Shown: positions 44,401 to 56,844, numbered from the stretch's first letter. The stretch is DNA of 64,000 nucleotides from Cupriavidus taiwanensis (GCF_900250075.1 NZ_LT977070.1:2364734-2428733), one strand, 5' to 3'. Notes: generated by a model from the letters alone, not told the origin. A program made the numbers and translations.

Positions 44401-45783
44401 TCAGGCGGCGCGCCGGGAACTGTCCGGCGCCTGCGGCGCGACTGTCGGGCCCACGCCCGGCACCGGGCTGTCCGCGCTTGCGGCAGCGGAGCGCACGCTG
44501 CGCTCCAGCGGGAACACCACGCGGAACACGCTGCCCCGGCCCTCCTCGCTGGTGACGCGCAGTTCGGCATGGTGGCGCGACAGCACATGCTTGACGATGG
44601 CCAGCCCAAGGCCGGTGCCCCCGGTGTCGCGCGAGCGGCTGCGGTCGACGCGGTAGAAGCGCTCGGTCAGCCGGGGAATATGCTCGGCCGCGATGCCCAG
44701 GCCGGTATCGGCCACCGAGAACACCGCGTGGCCGTCTTCCCAGGCGAGCCGCATGGTAATGCGCCCGCCCTCGGGCGTGTAGCGCACGGCGTTCGACACC
44801 AGGTTGCCCAGCGCCGACATCAGCTCGGTCTCCACGCCGCGCATGCCCACGGTGGGATCGATCTCGGCGGCGACGTGGTGCCGCCCCTGCGACAGCGCCT
44901 CGGCATCGTGCATCAGGTGCGCCACCATCGCGCGAACCGGCACTACCTCATGGCCCGGCGGCTGCGCGTCGCTTTCCAGCTTGGCCAGCGCCAGCAGGTC
45001 TTCGACGATGCTCTGCATGCGCACCGACTGCGCCAGCATCATGTCGATATAGCGGCGCCGGTCTTCCTCGGACACCGGCAGGTCGCGCACGGTTTCGAGG
45101 AAGCCGGTCATCACGGTCAGCGGGGTCTTCAGTTCATGCGAAACATTGGCGACAAAGTCGCGCCGCATCGCCTCGGTGTTTTCCAGCTTGGTGATGTCCT
45201 GCGTGATCACCAGCTTGCGGTTGTCGCCATACGGCAGGATCTGGACCGCGATCACGCTGTGCTTGTGCTCGCCCATGTCGCGCATCACCAGCGGGTCGTC
45301 GAACTGCTGCCGCGTCAGGTAGTGGACAAACTCCGGCCGGCGAATCAGGTGGGTAATGCGCTGGCGCACGTCGCGCCGCGCGTTCAGGCCGAAATGCTGC
45401 TCGGCGACGTCGTTGCACCACTCGATCTGGTCGGCGTCATCGAGCATCAGCACGCCGTTGGGCGAGGCCTGGATGGCCTGGATAAAGCGCGTGTGCTGCT
45501 GCTCCACCTGCAGCACCTGGGTGCGCCAGCGCTTGACCAGCCGGTGCAGGCGGTAATACACCTCGCCCCACAGGCCGAGCGCGCTGGGGATCTCGCCGTA
45601 GACCGGCGCGTCCAGTACCTTCCACAGCCGGTTGATCTGGTACAGGTAGTAGAACAGCAGGCCGAGCAGCGACACGCATGCCAGCGCCAGCGCCGGCACC
45701 GGGCCGGCGACCAGGTAGACGCCGGCGGACAGCACCAGCAGGCTGATCAGGATGGCCGCGGAACGGGCCCAGATGACATTCAT
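44401..45783 (-). CDS. phoR: Phosphate-response sensor histidine kinase PhoR
   Basis: 460 residues. Two N-terminal membrane helices (about 8-47), a linker, a PAS domain around 105-205 (IQASPNGVLMLDDADQIEWCN), then the kinase: H box FVANVSHELKTPLT, N box NLVSNAVRYTP, G boxes DTGLGI and GTGLGLAIVKH. It phosphorylates PhoB when phosphate is low and is restrained by PhoU with PstSCAB. A 112-base gap with a strong hairpin separates it from phoB, rather than the usual close coupling. Ends in a serine/proline-rich tail. Confidence 0.95.
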   Translation of the reverse strand: MNVIWARSAAILISLLVLSAGVYLVAGPVPALALACVSLLGLLFYYLYQINRLWKVLDAPVYGEIPSALGLWGEVYYRLHRLVKRWRTQVLQVEQQHTRFIQAIQASPNGVLMLDDADQIEWCNDVAEQHFGLNARRDVRQRITHLIRRPEFVHYLTRQQFDDPLVMRDMGEHKHSVIAVQILPYGDNRKLVITQDITKLENTEAMRRDFVANVSHELKTPLTVMTGFLETVRDLPVSEEDRRRYIDMMLAQSVRMQSIVEDLLALAKLESDAQPPGHEVVPVRAMVAHLMHDAEALSQGRHHVAAEIDPTVGMRGVETELMSALGNLVSNAVRYTPEGGRITMRLAWEDGHAVFSVADTGLGIAAEHIPRLTERFYRVDRSRSRDTGGTGLGLAIVKHVLSRHHAELRVTSEEGRGSVFRVVFPLERSVRSAAASADSPVPGVGPTVAPQAPDSSRRAA

Positions 45784-45800
45784 GCGCAGGGTTCAGGCTC

Positions 45801-45828
45801 GCAGGCAGCCGCGAAAACGGCTGCCTGC
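45801..45828 (-). other. Intercistronic hairpin between phoB and phoR
   Basis: Perfect 11-bp stem GCAGGCAGCCG with CGGCTGCCTGC around CGAAAA. There is no T tract, so it is an mRNA-processing, stability or partial-termination signal rather than a full terminator. Confidence 0.55.
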
Positions 45829-45895
45829 AGGGTTGCGACGGAGTGTGCCACGATTTCGCCGCGCCCTGCCAGCGGCTTGAGACCCGTGCGGCGGC

Positions 45896-46603
45896 TCAGG
45901 CGCCAGGGGTGCGCGCGAGCCGGTAGCCGCTGCCACGCACGGTTTCGATCATGTTGCTGTAGCCGCCGGGCGTCAGGGCCGCACGCAGGCGCTTGATATG
46001 GACGTCGACGGTGCGTTCCTCGACAAAGACATGGTCGCCCCAGACCTGGTCAAGCAATTGCGAACGGCTGTGCACGCGCTCCGGGTGCGTCATCAGGAAG
46101 TGCAGCAGCCGGAACTCGGTCGGACCCAGGTCCAGCTTGATCGGGCCGCTCTCGTCCTGGCCGGTCACGCGGTGCGTGGCCGGGTCGAGCCGCAGGCCGT
46201 TGATGGCCACCACGTCGTCGGTCAGCTGCGGCGCGCGGCGGCGCAGCACGGCCTTGATCCGGGCCAGCAGCTCCTTGGGCGAGAACGGCTTGGTGACATA
46301 GTCGTCGGCACCGGCTTCCAGCCCCATCACCTTGTCCTGCTCCTCGCCGCGGGCGGTCAGCATGATGATGGGAATCTGGCGGGTGCGGTCATTGGCGCGC
46401 AACTCCTTGGCGAAGTTCGCCCCCGACTTGCCCGGGAGCATCCAGTCGAGCAGCACCAGGTCGGGCAGCACATCGCTCATCAGCGACAGCGCCTGCTCGG
46501 CGTTATAGGCCCGGATCGGATAATGCCCCGCGTGCTGCAGGTTCACGGCGATCAGTTCGGCGATCGCCGGTTCGTCTTCGACAACGAGAATACTGCTTGG
46601 CAT
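45896..46603 (-). CDS. phoB: Phosphate regulon response regulator PhoB
   Basis: 235 residues. Receiver domain with the phosphoacceptor aspartate in LVLLDWMLPG and the conserved lysine in YVTKPFSPKE. The C-terminal OmpR-type winged helix (LGPTEFRLLHFLMTHPERVHSRSQLLDQVWG) binds Pho boxes. It activates pst, phoU and, by inference from the sites seen here, olsB. The gene follows phoU by 28 bases. Confidence 0.97.
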   Translation of the reverse strand: MPSSILVVEDEPAIAELIAVNLQHAGHYPIRAYNAEQALSLMSDVLPDLVLLDWMLPGKSGANFAKELRANDRTRQIPIIMLTARGEEQDKVMGLEAGADDYVTKPFSPKELLARIKAVLRRRAPQLTDDVVAINGLRLDPATHRVTGQDESGPIKLDLGPTEFRLLHFLMTHPERVHSRSQLLDQVWGDHVFVEERTVDVHIKRLRAALTPGGYSNMIETVRGSGYRLARTPGA

Positions 46604-46631
46604 GTGTATGGTTCTCCGTGGGCGGCTGACC

Positions 46632-47336
46632 TCAGCTCAGCGCTTCGCGCTCCATGTCCTCGCGCGAGACATGGCGGACGTCCGTCCCCTTGACAATGTA
46701 AATGATAAATTCCGCGATGTTCTTCGCGTGATCGCCAATGCGCTCGACGGCCTTGGCGATGAACAGGAAATCCAGCGCGACCGAGATGGTGCGCGGGTCT
46801 TCCATCATGTACGTGATCAGCTTGCGCACGAAGCCGCGGAATTCTTCGTCGATGGCCTTGTCGTCCTTGACGATGCGCGCCGCCGCGACGGTGTCGAGCC
46901 GGGCAAAGGCGTCGAGCGCCTGGCGCAGCAGCGAGATCGCCATCTCGCCCGACAGCTTGACCTCGGCGTAGTTGATGCTGTGCGCCGACGCGTCTTCCAT
47001 GATGTGCTTGGTGCGCTTGGCGATCTTCTCGGCCTCGTCGCCGGCGCGCTCCAGGTTGGTAATGGTCTTGGAGATGGCCATCACCAGGCGCAGGTCGCGC
47101 GCGGTCGGCTGGCGCCGGGCGATGATGTTGCCGCAATCGGCATCGATCTCGACCTCCAGCGCATTGAGCTGGATTTCCCGGGCGATCACCTGGTCGGCGA
47201 TCTCGGCGTCGAAGTCGGTCAGCGCGCGCATGGCCAGCTCGATCTGCGACTCCACCAGGCCGCCCATCTGCAGCAGCTTGGTGTTGATGGCGTTGAGGTC
47301 TGCGTCGAACTGGGTCGACAGGTGCTTGTCAGTCAT
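46632..47336 (-). CDS. phoU: Phosphate transport regulator PhoU
   Basis: 234 residues in two three-helix PhoU repeats, each with the metal-binding pattern ExxxD: around LERAGDEAEKIAKRTKHI in the first and VERIGDHAKNIAEFIIYI in the second. It couples the Pst importer to PhoR and prevents signalling when phosphate is plentiful. ATG 47336 (MTDKHLSTQF) is preceded by CAGGAGAATCCC, a clear ribosome binding site. It lies between pstB and phoB. Confidence 0.96.
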   Translation of the reverse strand: MTDKHLSTQFDADLNAINTKLLQMGGLVESQIELAMRALTDFDAEIADQVIAREIQLNALEVEIDADCGNIIARRQPTARDLRLVMAISKTITNLERAGDEAEKIAKRTKHIMEDASAHSINYAEVKLSGEMAISLLRQALDAFARLDTVAAARIVKDDKAIDEEFRGFVRKLITYMMEDPRTISVALDFLFIAKAVERIGDHAKNIAEFIIYIVKGTDVRHVSREDMEREALS

Positions 47337-47383
47337 GGGATTCTCCTGGCCGCTTATGGATATGCTAGTCCCTGCCCTGCCCG

Positions 47384-48172
47384 TCAGCCGAAGCGGCCGG
47401 TAATGTAGTCTTCCGTTTCCTTGCGGTGCGGCTTGATGAAGATCTTCTCGGTCTCGCCGAACTCGATCAGTTCGCCCAGGTACATATAGGCGGTGTAGTC
47501 GGAGCAGCGCGCCGCCTGCTGCATGTTGTGCGTGACGATCACGACGGTGTACTCGTCCTTCAGTTCGGCGATCAGCTCTTCGATGCGCCCGGTGGAAATC
47601 GGGTCCAGCGCGGAGCACGGCTCATCCAGCAGCAGCACTTCGGGGCGGATGGCGATGCCGCGCGCGATGCACAGGCGCTGCTGCTGGCCGCCGGACAGGC
47701 CGTAGCCCGACTGGTGCAGCTTGTCCTTGGCCTCGTTCCATAGCGCCGCCTTGGTCAGCGCCCACTCCACGCGGTCGTCCATTTCCGAGCGCGACAGCTT
47801 TTCGAACAGGCGCACGCCGAAGGCGATGTTGTCATAGATCGACATCGGGAACGGCGTCGGCTTCTGGAACACCATGCCGACCTTGGCGCGCAGCAGCGCG
47901 ATATCCTGCTTGGCGGTCAGCAGGTTGTCGCCGTCCATGTTGATCTCGCCCTCGGCGCGCTGCTCGGGATAGAGCGCGTACATCTTGTTGAAAGTACGCA
48001 GCAACGTCGACTTGCCGCATCCCGACGGCCCGATGAAGGCCGTGACCTTGCGGTCCGGGATAGACATGTTGATGTTCTTCAGGGCATGGAACTGGCCGTA
48101 GTAGAAGTTCAGGTTGCGCACGTCGATCTTGGCGCGTACCGAATCGGGAATGTCGATGACGGTGGAGGTCAT
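47384..48172 (-). CDS. pstB: Phosphate ABC transporter ATP-binding protein PstB
   Basis: 262 residues. Energises phosphate import with PstCA. Walker [11 protein letters not shown]-loop VFQKPTPFP, signature [14 protein letters not shown] and Walker [12 protein letters not shown] are in place. The [18 protein letters not shown] segment is typical of PstB. 51 bases after pstA. Confidence 0.97.
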   Translation of the reverse strand: MTSTVIDIPDSVRAKIDVRNLNFYYGQFHALKNINMSIPDRKVTAFIGPSGCGKSTLLRTFNKMYALYPEQRAEGEINMDGDNLLTAKQDIALLRAKVGMVFQKPTPFPMSIYDNIAFGVRLFEKLSRSEMDDRVEWALTKAALWNEAKDKLHQSGYGLSGGQQQRLCIARGIAIRPEVLLLDEPCSALDPISTGRIEELIAELKDEYTVVIVTHNMQQAARCSDYTAYMYLGELIEFGETEKIFIKPHRKETEDYITGRFG

Positions 48173-48223
48173 TGCATTTTCTCGCTTGCAGTCTTGGGGC
48201 GGTCCGGATGACGGGCGCGCCGC

Positions 48224-49126
48224 TTATTTCTTGAACAGGATGCGCGCCAGGATATTCAGGGCCAGCACGCCGATCGTAATCAGGAACACACCCGCCCAGG
48301 CCAGTTGCTGCCATTCGGTGAACGGGCTCATGGCGAAGCGGAAGATGGTCACCGGCAGGTTGGCCATCGGCTTGTTCAGGTCGGTGGTCCAGAACTGGTT
48401 GGACAGCGCGGTGAACAGCAGCGGCGCGGTTTCGCCGGCGATACGGGCCACGGCCAGCAATACGCCCGTCACAATGCCGGCGTACGATGACTTCACCGTG
48501 ATCGACAGCACCATCTTCCACTTGGGCGTGCCCAGGGCGAAGGCGGCCTCGCGCAGTGCGTTGGGCACCAGGTTCAGCATGTTCTCGGTGGTGCGCACCA
48601 CGATCGGCACCTGCAGCAGCGCCAGCGCGCAAATGCCGGCCCAGCCCGAGAAGTGGCCCATGCGGGTCACCACCAGCGCGTAGACGAACAGGCCGATCAC
48701 GATCGACGGCGCCGACAGCAGGATGTCGTTGATAAAGCGGATAAAGCTGGCCAGCGGCGAGCTCTTGCCATACTCGGCCAGGTAGATGCCCGCAAGGATG
48801 CCCAGCGGCGTGCCGAACAGCGTGGCCATGCCGACCATCACGAAGCTGCCGAAGATGGCGTTGGCGAGGCCGCCGCCGGCGGTATTGGGAGCCGGCGTCA
48901 TCTGCGTGAACAGGTCCAGCGACAGCCCGCCCACGCCCAGCGTGACGGTGGTCCACAGGATCCACGCCAGCCAGAACAGGCCGAAGGCCATCGCCACCAG
49001 CGACGCGGTCAGCGCGTACAGGTTGACGCGGCGGCGGCGGCCCTGCAGGCGGGCACGCACGGCATCGGCATCAGGACGGACGGCGGGCATCGATACGGAA
49101 GTCATGGCTTGGCTCGATTGGCTCAT
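48224..49126 (-). CDS. pstA: Phosphate ABC transporter permease PstA
   Basis: 300 residues with six predicted membrane helices and the permease coupling region [15 protein letters not shown]. It forms the phosphate channel with PstC. The start overlaps the pstC stop by four bases (ATGA). Confidence 0.96.
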   Translation of the reverse strand: MSQSSQAMTSVSMPAVRPDADAVRARLQGRRRRVNLYALTASLVAMAFGLFWLAWILWTTVTLGVGGLSLDLFTQMTPAPNTAGGGLANAIFGSFVMVGMATLFGTPLGILAGIYLAEYGKSSPLASFIRFINDILLSAPSIVIGLFVYALVVTRMGHFSGWAGICALALLQVPIVVRTTENMLNLVPNALREAAFALGTPKWKMVLSITVKSSYAGIVTGVLLAVARIAGETAPLLFTALSNQFWTTDLNKPMANLPVTIFRFAMSPFTEWQQLAWAGVFLITIGVLALNILARILFKK

Positions 49127-50091
49127 TTTGCGCCCTCATTCTTGGCGAGTCGCAGCAGCAACAGCTTGGACAGCGCCAGCACCACGAAGGTGATGAAGAA
49201 CAGGATCAGGCCCAGCTCCATCAGCGCGGCGGTATGCAGGCCGGCGCCGGCTTCGGCGAACTCGTTGGCGAGCGCCGAGGTAATGCTGTTGCCCGGCGAG
49301 AACAGCGACGCGCTGTCCAGCAGGTTGGTATTGCCGATCACGAAGGTCACGGCCATGGTCTCGCCCAGCGCGCGGCCCAGGCCCAGCATCACGCCGCCGA
49401 TCACGCCGGCGCGGGTGTAGGGCAGCACCACGTTCCACATCACTTCCCAGGTGGTGCAGCCCACGCCGTAGGCGGATTCCTTGAGCAGCACCGGGGTGAC
49501 CTCGAACACGTCGCGCATCACCGAGGCGATGTACGGGATGATCATGATCGCCAGGATCACGCCCGCGCACAGCAGGCCGATGCCCAGCGGCGCGCCCTGG
49601 AACAGCTTGCCGATCAGCGGCAGCTGGCCCACCGTGGCGGCCAGGGGCTTCTGGAAATACTCGCCGAAGATCGGCGCGAACACGAGCAGGCCCCACATGC
49701 CGTAGACGATCGACGGCACCGCGGCGAGCAGTTCGATGGCAGTGCCGAGCGGGCGGCGCAGCCAGGCCGGCGACAGCTCGGTCAGGAACAGGGCAATGCC
49801 GAAACTCACCGGCACCGCGATGATCAGCGCGATCAGCGAGGTCACGATGGTGCCGTAGATGGGCACCAGCGCACCATAGACATCGGCGGGAGGATCCCAC
49901 TCCGCGGACCACAGGAAGCGCGCGCCGAAGGCCTCGATCGAGGGCCAGGCGCTGATCGCGAGCGAGACGATGATGCCGCCCAGCAGCAGCAGCGTCACGA
50001 TCGCGGCGCCCCGCGTCAGGCCGCCGAACAGGATGTCGCCCATGCGGCTCGGGGGCCGGACGTTGCGGAACTCGGAGGGGGTAGTCGCCAT
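49123..50091 (-). CDS. pstC: Phosphate ABC transporter permease PstC
   Basis: 322 residues with six predicted helices after a short cytoplasmic start. The coupling loop reads [15 protein letters not shown], followed by [18 protein letters not shown], both typical of PstC. Translationally coupled to pstA. A 117-base gap with hairpins separates it from pstS. Confidence 0.96.
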   Translation of the reverse strand: MATTPSEFRNVRPPSRMGDILFGGLTRGAAIVTLLLLGGIIVSLAISAWPSIEAFGARFLWSAEWDPPADVYGALVPIYGTIVTSLIALIIAVPVSFGIALFLTELSPAWLRRPLGTAIELLAAVPSIVYGMWGLLVFAPIFGEYFQKPLAATVGQLPLIGKLFQGAPLGIGLLCAGVILAIMIIPYIASVMRDVFEVTPVLLKESAYGVGCTTWEVMWNVVLPYTRAGVIGGVMLGLGRALGETMAVTFVIGNTNLLDSASLFSPGNSITSALANEFAEAGAGLHTAALMELGLILFFITFVVLALSKLLLLRLAKNEGAK

Positions 50092-50141
50092 GTCGGGAAT
50101 TCAGGGTGGATCGCCGCTCGCGCCTGGGCGCGAGCACGGTG

Positions 50142-50167
50142 GCCGGGCCGGTTTCGGGCTGCCCGGC
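50142..50167 (-). other. Hairpin between pstS and pstC
   Basis: GCCGGGC (50142-50148) pairs with GCCCGGC (50161-50167), and a further CTCGCG/CGCGAG stem lies at about 50116-50134. Such structures after pstS commonly keep its mRNA more abundant than the permease part. Confidence 0.5.
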
Positions 50168-50208
50168 TACCGCCGCCGCGCTGGCGCGCGGCCGGCGATG
50201 CCGTCAGA

Positions 50209-51240
50209 TCAGTACAGCGCCTTGCCCGAAGCGTCCTTGACGCTGGTCTTCCAGGTCGAACGGATCTGGTTGACCACGTTCTCCGGCAGCGGCACGTAGT
50301 CGAGTTCGGCGGCCATGTTGGCGCCGCTCTTGTAGGCCCAGTCGAAGAACTTCAGCACTTCGGTGCCCTGCGCCGGCTTTTCCTGGTTCTTGTGCACCAG
50401 GATGAAGGTGGCGCCGGCGATCGGCCAGGCGTCCTTGCCGGGCTGGTTGGTCAGAATCTGGTAGTAGCTCTTGCTCCAGTCCGCGCCGGCGGCGGCGGCC
50501 TTGAAGGCGTCGTCACCCGGCTTGACCACGGCACCCGACGCGTTCTTCATGTTCACGTGGGTCATCTTGTTCTGCTTGGCGTAGGCGTACTCGACATAGC
50601 CGATCGCACCGTTCAGGCGCTGCACGAAGGCGGCCACGCCCTCGTTGCCCTTGCCGCCGGTGCCGCCGCCCGGCCAGTTGACCGTGGTGCCCTCACCGAC
50701 CGTGCCCTTCCAGTCAGCGCTGACCTTGGACAGGTAGTTGGTAAAGATGAAGGTGGTGCCCGAACCGTCGGCACGGCGCACCGGCAGGATATCCTGGCTC
50801 GGCAGCTTGGCTTGCGGGTTCAGCGCCTTGATCGCGGGATCATCCCACTTCTTGATCTTGCCCAGGTAGATGTTGGCCAGCACCTCGCCGGTGATGGTCA
50901 GCTCGCCCGGCTTCACGCCTTGCAGATTGATCACCGGCACCACGCCGCCGATCACCGTCGGGAACTGGACCAGGCCCTGCTTGTTCAGTTCCTCGTCCTT
51001 CAGCGGCGCGTCCGAGGCACCGAAATCGACCGTCTTGGCACCGATCTGCTTGATGCCGCCCGACGAGCCGATGGATTGATAGTTGACCTTGTTGCCCGTT
51101 GCTTTGTTATATGCGTCGGCCCACTTGGAATACACGGGCGCCGGGAAGGAAGCGCCTGCACCGGTAATTTCCGCCGCGAACGCAGTACCCGCTACCACCA
51201 TCGAAACGATGCCTGCCACGGCAGTCTTGACCAGCTTCAT
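50209..51240 (-). CDS. pstS: Periplasmic phosphate-binding protein PstS
   Basis: 343 residues. Signal peptide [22 protein letters not shown] is cut before [15 protein letters not shown]. Phosphate-contacting segments typical of PstS are [20 protein letters not shown] and [12 protein letters not shown]. It captures phosphate for PstCAB. ATG 51240 is set by the signal peptide and GGAGGACAT upstream. Two Pho-box-like repeats lie 28-84 bases upstream, so it should be strongly induced by PhoB. Confidence 0.97.
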   Translation of the reverse strand: MKLVKTAVAGIVSMVVAGTAFAAEITGAGASFPAPVYSKWADAYNKATGNKVNYQSIGSSGGIKQIGAKTVDFGASDAPLKDEELNKQGLVQFPTVIGGVVPVINLQGVKPGELTITGEVLANIYLGKIKKWDDPAIKALNPQAKLPSQDILPVRRADGSGTTFIFTNYLSKVSADWKGTVGEGTTVNWPGGGTGGKGNEGVAAFVQRLNGAIGYVEYAYAKQNKMTHVNMKNASGAVVKPGDDAFKAAAAGADWSKSYYQILTNQPGKDAWPIAGATFILVHKNQEKPAQGTEVLKFFDWAYKSGANMAAELDYVPLPENVVNQIRSTWKTSVKDASGKALY

Positions 51241-51267
51241 ATGTCCTCCAGAGAACATTGGTTGGGA

Positions 51268-51285
51268 ATGACAAATTTTTGACAA
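51268..51285 (-). promoter_or_regulatory. Pho box 2 upstream of pstS
   Basis: On the minus strand TTGTCAAAAATTTGTCAT, two TGTCA half-sites 11 bp apart. It lies downstream of the likely transcription start, so it may tune rather than activate. Confidence 0.6.
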
Positions 51286-51292
51286 GACGAAC

Positions 51293-51324
51293 TTTATGCT
51301 GCCTGTATGACAATTCCGTGACAT
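51293..51324 (-). promoter_or_regulatory. Pho box 1 and -10 of the pstS promoter
   Basis: On the minus strand ATGTCACGGAATTGTCAT (51324-51307), two half-sites 11 bp apart, then eight bases and CATAAA (51298-51293) as the -10. Confidence 0.75.
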
Positions 51325-51423
51325 CTTTAAATCTTCTTGAAACTGGCCTGCAGCAAGGTAATGACGGGAGGACCCTGCCCTGCCGTGTGGGAAAGACGAC
51401 GGCGGTTAATTGCGCAAGAGGGT

Positions 51424-51452
51424 AAAAAAAACGCCGGGAGAGCCCGGCGTTT
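51424..51452 (-). terminator. Terminator of glmM
   Basis: AAACGCCGGG pairs with CCCGGCGTTT around AGAG, with a long T tract on the minus strand (51430-51424). Confidence 0.9.
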
Positions 51453-51471
51453 GCTTCTCGGATGGGAGCTG

Positions 51472-52815
51472 TCAGGCACCCAGCGCGTCCGCCAGCTTCC
51501 TGGCTGCGCGCTCGGCCATCTCTGCCTGCTCCGCCTCGACCATCACGCGCACCACGGGCTCGGTGCCCGAGGCCCGGATCAGCACGCGGCCGCGCCCTTC
51601 GAGTTCCGGTTCCACCGCGGCACGGGCCGCCTGCAGGCCAGCATGGGTCTGCCAGTCGAAGCCTTTCTGCACGCGCACGTTGATCAGCGTCTGCGGGAAC
51701 AGCTTCACGCCGTCGAGCAGTTGCGCCAGGGTCTTGCCGCTGCGGCGCAGCGCGCCCAGCACCTGCAGCGCCGACACGATGCCGTCGCCGGTGCTGTGGC
51801 GATCCAGGCACAGCAGGTGGCCCGAACCTTCGCCGCCCAGCGTCCACTTGCGCTTGTTCAGCTCCTCCAGCACATAGCGGTCGCCCACCTTGGCGCGCAC
51901 GAAGTCGACGCCCTCGCGCTTAAGCGCCAGTTCCACCGCCATATTGGTCATCAGCGTGCCGACCGCGCCGGGCACCGCCTGCCCCGCGGCCTGGCGGTCA
52001 CGCACGATCAGATACAGCAGTTCGTCGCCGTTGTAGAGCCGGCCATCGGCGTCCACCACCTGCAGCCGGTCCGCGTCGCCATCGAAGGCCAGGCCCAGGT
52101 CCGCGCCGTTGGCCTTGACCGCCTCGATCAGTTTCTCCGGCGCGGTGGCGCCGTAGCCGGCGTTGATATTGCGCCCGTTGGGCTGGTTGCCGATGGCGAC
52201 CACGTCGGCGCCGAGCTCATGGAACACCGGCGGCGCGATGTGGTACGCCGCGCCGTGGGCGCAGTCGACCACCAGCTTCAGGCCATGCAGGTCCTGTTCA
52301 TACGGGAAGGTGCTCTTGCAGAATTCGATATAGCGGCCGGCGGCATCGTCGATGCGGCGGGCGCGCCCGAGGTCGTCGGACGGGGCGCACACCATGGGCT
52401 CGTCGAGGGCCGCCTCGATCGCCGCCTCGACCGCGTCGGGCAGCTTGTCGCCGCTGGCCGAGAAAAACTTGATGCCGTTGTCGTAGTAGGGGTTGTGGCT
52501 GGCCGAGATCACCACGCCGGCGGACAGCCGCAGCGCCCGCGTCAGGTAGGCGATGCCGGGGGTCGGCAGCGGGCCGGTCAGCAGCACATGCACGCCCGCC
52601 GAAGTAAAGCCGGCCTCCAGCGCGGCTTCCAGCATGTAGCCGGAAATGCGCGTGTCCTTGCCGATCAGCACGGTCGGCTTGCCCTGCCCGGTCCTGGCGC
52701 CGTGCGCCAGCACCTTGCCCGCGGCATGGCCCAGCCGCATCACGAAGTCCGGCGTGATCGGCGCATCGCCGACCTTGCCCCGCACGCCGTCGGTCCCGAA
52801 ATACTTGCGTGTCAT
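51472..52815 (-). CDS. glmM: Phosphoglucosamine mutase
   Basis: Interconverts glucosamine-6-phosphate and glucosamine-1-phosphate for UDP-GlcNAc, hence peptidoglycan and LPS. 447 residues, the family norm. The catalytic phosphoserine lies in [14 protein letters not shown], the metal loop is DGDADR, and the phosphate-binding loop [12 protein letters not shown] is at the C-terminus. ATG 52815 ([13 protein letters not shown]) is the conserved start. It follows folP by 63 bases, probably one transcript, and ends at an intrinsic terminator before the pst region. Confidence 0.97.
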   Translation of the reverse strand: MTRKYFGTDGVRGKVGDAPITPDFVMRLGHAAGKVLAHGARTGQGKPTVLIGKDTRISGYMLEAALEAGFTSAGVHVLLTGPLPTPGIAYLTRALRLSAGVVISASHNPYYDNGIKFFSASGDKLPDAVEAAIEAALDEPMVCAPSDDLGRARRIDDAAGRYIEFCKSTFPYEQDLHGLKLVVDCAHGAAYHIAPPVFHELGADVVAIGNQPNGRNINAGYGATAPEKLIEAVKANGADLGLAFDGDADRLQVVDADGRLYNGDELLYLIVRDRQAAGQAVPGAVGTLMTNMAVELALKREGVDFVRAKVGDRYVLEELNKRKWTLGGEGSGHLLCLDRHSTGDGIVSALQVLGALRRSGKTLAQLLDGVKLFPQTLINVRVQKGFDWQTHAGLQAARAAVEPELEGRGRVLIRASGTEPVVRVMVEAEQAEMAERAARKLADALGA

Positions 52816-52878
52816 TCTTGGTTTCCCTTTCTCTTCTATGTTCTGTCCTGGTGGCGCCAACCGGTGTCTGCGCCTGGC

Positions 52879-53745
52879 TCAGCCCGCGCTGACGGATTCG
52901 TTGCGCACGGCCCACCAGGTCTTCACGGCGTCGACGGTCTGCTGCACATCATGCACGCGTACGATCCACGCACCGCGCTCCACCGCACAGACCGCCGCGG
53001 CGATGCTGGCGGCGACGCGCTGCTGCGGCGGCCGGCCGCCCAGGATGGCGCCCAGCGTGGACTTGCGCGAGATCCCCGCCAGCACTGGCAGGCCGTCGAG
53101 CGCCAGCTGCGGCAACTGCGCGAGCAGGCGCAAATTATGATCCGGTGTCTTGCCGAAGCCAAATCCCGGATCGAGGCAGATCCGGGCGTCGTCAATCCCG
53201 GCGGCGCGCAGCACGGCGACGCGCTCGGCCAGGAACTGCGCCACTTCGGCGACCACATCGTCGTAGTGCGGGTCTTCCTGCATGGTCTGCGGATCGCGCT
53301 GCATGTGCATCACGCACAGGCCCGCCTGTCCCGCCGCCACCGCCTCGACCGCACCCGGCATGCGCAAGCCCCAGATATCGTTGATGAGATCGGCTCCGGC
53401 CGCAAGCGCGGCCCGCATGACCTCGGGCTTGTAGGTGTCGATCGAGAGCGGCTTGCCGCAATCGCGCAGCGCTTCCACCACGGGGATCACGCGCGCCAGC
53501 TCGTCCGCCAGCGGCAGCGCGGCCGAACCGGGCCGGCTCGATTCCCCGCCGATGTCGATGATGTCGACGCCCTCGGCAATCATCTGCTCGGCATGGCGCA
53601 GCGCCGCGTCACGGCTGGCATGCTGGCCGCCGTCGGAAAAGGAGTCGGGCGTGACGTTGAGGATGCCCATCACCAGCGGACGCTGGTCCAGGGCAAAGCG
53701 GAAACGGCCACACTGGAAGTGCCGGGTCTGAGTCGTCTGCTGCAA
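52879..53745 (-). CDS. folP: Dihydropteroate synthase with a probable TTG start
   Basis: Joins pterin and p-aminobenzoate in folate synthesis; target of sulphonamides. Motifs are MGILNVTPDSFSDGG, IDIGGESSRPG, SIDTYKPEVMR, DPGFGFGK and ISRKSTLG. The open frame extends to a GTG at 53832, but an intrinsic terminator of the upstream ftsH gene lies inside that extension, so the start must be later. TTG 53745 (LQQTTQTRHF) gives 288 residues, close to the family length; TTG 53787 is an alternative. No strong ribosome binding site is seen for either. The product is certain; the start is not. Confidence 0.9.
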   Translation of the reverse strand: MQQTTQTRHFQCGRFRFALDQRPLVMGILNVTPDSFSDGGQHASRDAALRHAEQMIAEGVDIIDIGGESSRPGSAALPLADELARVIPVVEALRDCGKPLSIDTYKPEVMRAALAAGADLINDIWGLRMPGAVEAVAAGQAGLCVMHMQRDPQTMQEDPHYDDVVAEVAQFLAERVAVLRAAGIDDARICLDPGFGFGKTPDHNLRLLAQLPQLALDGLPVLAGISRKSTLGAILGGRPPQQRVAASIAAAVCAVERGAWIVRVHDVQQTVDAVKTWWAVRNESVSAG

Positions 53746-53784
53746 GGTAGGAAGGCTTTGGCGATGCGCGCGGCCGGGGCCGCA

Positions 53785-53819
53785 CAAAAAGGAAAAGCCG
53801 GTGCGCCAGGCACCGGCTT
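53785..53819 (-). terminator. Terminator of ftsH
   Basis: AAGCCGGTG (53795-53803) pairs with CACCGGCTT (53811-53819), with a minus-strand T-rich tail ending at 53785. It separates ftsH from folP. Confidence 0.85.
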
Positions 53820-53876
53820 CAGGGACAGGCACTACACAGCCATCGCTACAGCGTCGTCAGTGGGACGAGCGCCGGG

Positions 53877-55760
<1,884 letters not shown>

Positions 55761-55917
55761 GGCCGAACTCCTTTGCAATTGCCTTGCCAACGGATAGCTG
55801 CATTGTAATGCAGCCCCCGCCCTCGAGGGGAAACAGAGAAACTATGATGCCGATAGCACCGGGTGAGGGTATTTCCCTCTACATTTCTTATTCCGCCCTG
55901 GCTCGTATCGAGATCGG

Positions 55918-56583
55918 TCAATCCACTGTCTTCAGGTAGCGCCCAAGGATAAAGGTTTCGGAAGACTTGTCGCGCGACGCCTTGGGCTTGCGCTTCGCGA
56001 CCACTTTGAACTGCCGTTTGAACTTTTCCACGATCTGGCTGTAGCCGCTCCCGTGGAAACACTTTACCAGCAATGCTCCCTCCGGCTTCAGGTGGGCCTG
56101 CGCGAATTCAAGCGCCAGGTCGCACAGGTACTCGATCCGGGCGGCGTCGGCGGAGGCCACACCGGACAAGTTGGGGGCCATGTCGGACAAAACAAGATCG
56201 ATCTTGTTGCCGCCCGAGGCGTCCAGCACCACACTTTCAAGCTCGCGGAAGACCGATTCCTCGCGGAAATCGCCCTGGATAAATGTGACGTCGGCGACCG
56301 GCTCCATCGGCAGCAGGTCGATTGCCACGACCGCGCCGTCGATGCTGCCATCCCTGGCCCGCGGAGAGTCCGCCAGCTTGTTGCGGGCGTACTGGCTCCA
56401 GCTGCCGGGCGCCGCGCCCAGGTCGACAATGACCTGGCCCGGGCGGATCAGCTTGTCCTGCTCGTCGATTTCCTTGAGCTTGTACGCCGCGCGGGCGCGG
56501 TAGCCCTCGCGCTGCGCCATTTTTACGTACGGATCGTTGATGTGGTCGTGCAGCCACGAATGGTTGAACTTGTTCTTTGCCAT
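55918..56583 (-). CDS. rlmE: 23S rRNA 2'-O-methyltransferase RlmE (FtsJ/RrmJ)
   Basis: Methylates U2552 of 23S rRNA (E. coli numbering) on the 50S particle. 221 residues, slightly longer than E. coli. The SAM site is [25 protein letters not shown] supplies the catalytic aspartate, and lysines appear in [10 protein letters not shown] and [13 protein letters not shown] 56583 ([11 protein letters not shown]) matches the family N-terminus. Divergent from yhbY and upstream of ftsH, the classic arrangement. Confidence 0.96.
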   Translation of the reverse strand: MAKNKFNHSWLHDHINDPYVKMAQREGYRARAAYKLKEIDEQDKLIRPGQVIVDLGAAPGSWSQYARNKLADSPRARDGSIDGAVVAIDLLPMEPVADVTFIQGDFREESVFRELESVVLDASGGNKIDLVLSDMAPNLSGVASADAARIEYLCDLALEFAQAHLKPEGALLVKCFHGSGYSQIVEKFKRQFKVVAKRKPKASRDKSSETFILGRYLKTVD

Positions 56584-56844
56584 GCCAGATACCAGCCTGT
56601 TCCCTGCCCGCGCGCGCCGGTCGGGCCGGCGGCGCAGGTTTTCCTACTGTTTTGATGATTTTGCTGCCCGACAGTGCCGGATTGACGGATAATACGCGCC
56701 AATCCGCATCCCGGCTTTGCCGCCAACCGGCGGCCGCCGGCAGCCTGTTCCAGCCGCCGTGTCACGACCGGCGCGGCTGCAGCGCCCGATTACCAGCGCC
56801 AAGCGCTCTATCACTATTTCAAGCGCCTTATCCAGCGCCAACCT

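Noticed and set aside
53746..53832. Longer folP reading from GTG 53832
   Set aside because: The extension runs through the intrinsic terminator that ends ftsH, and the added residues are not part of the enzyme fold.
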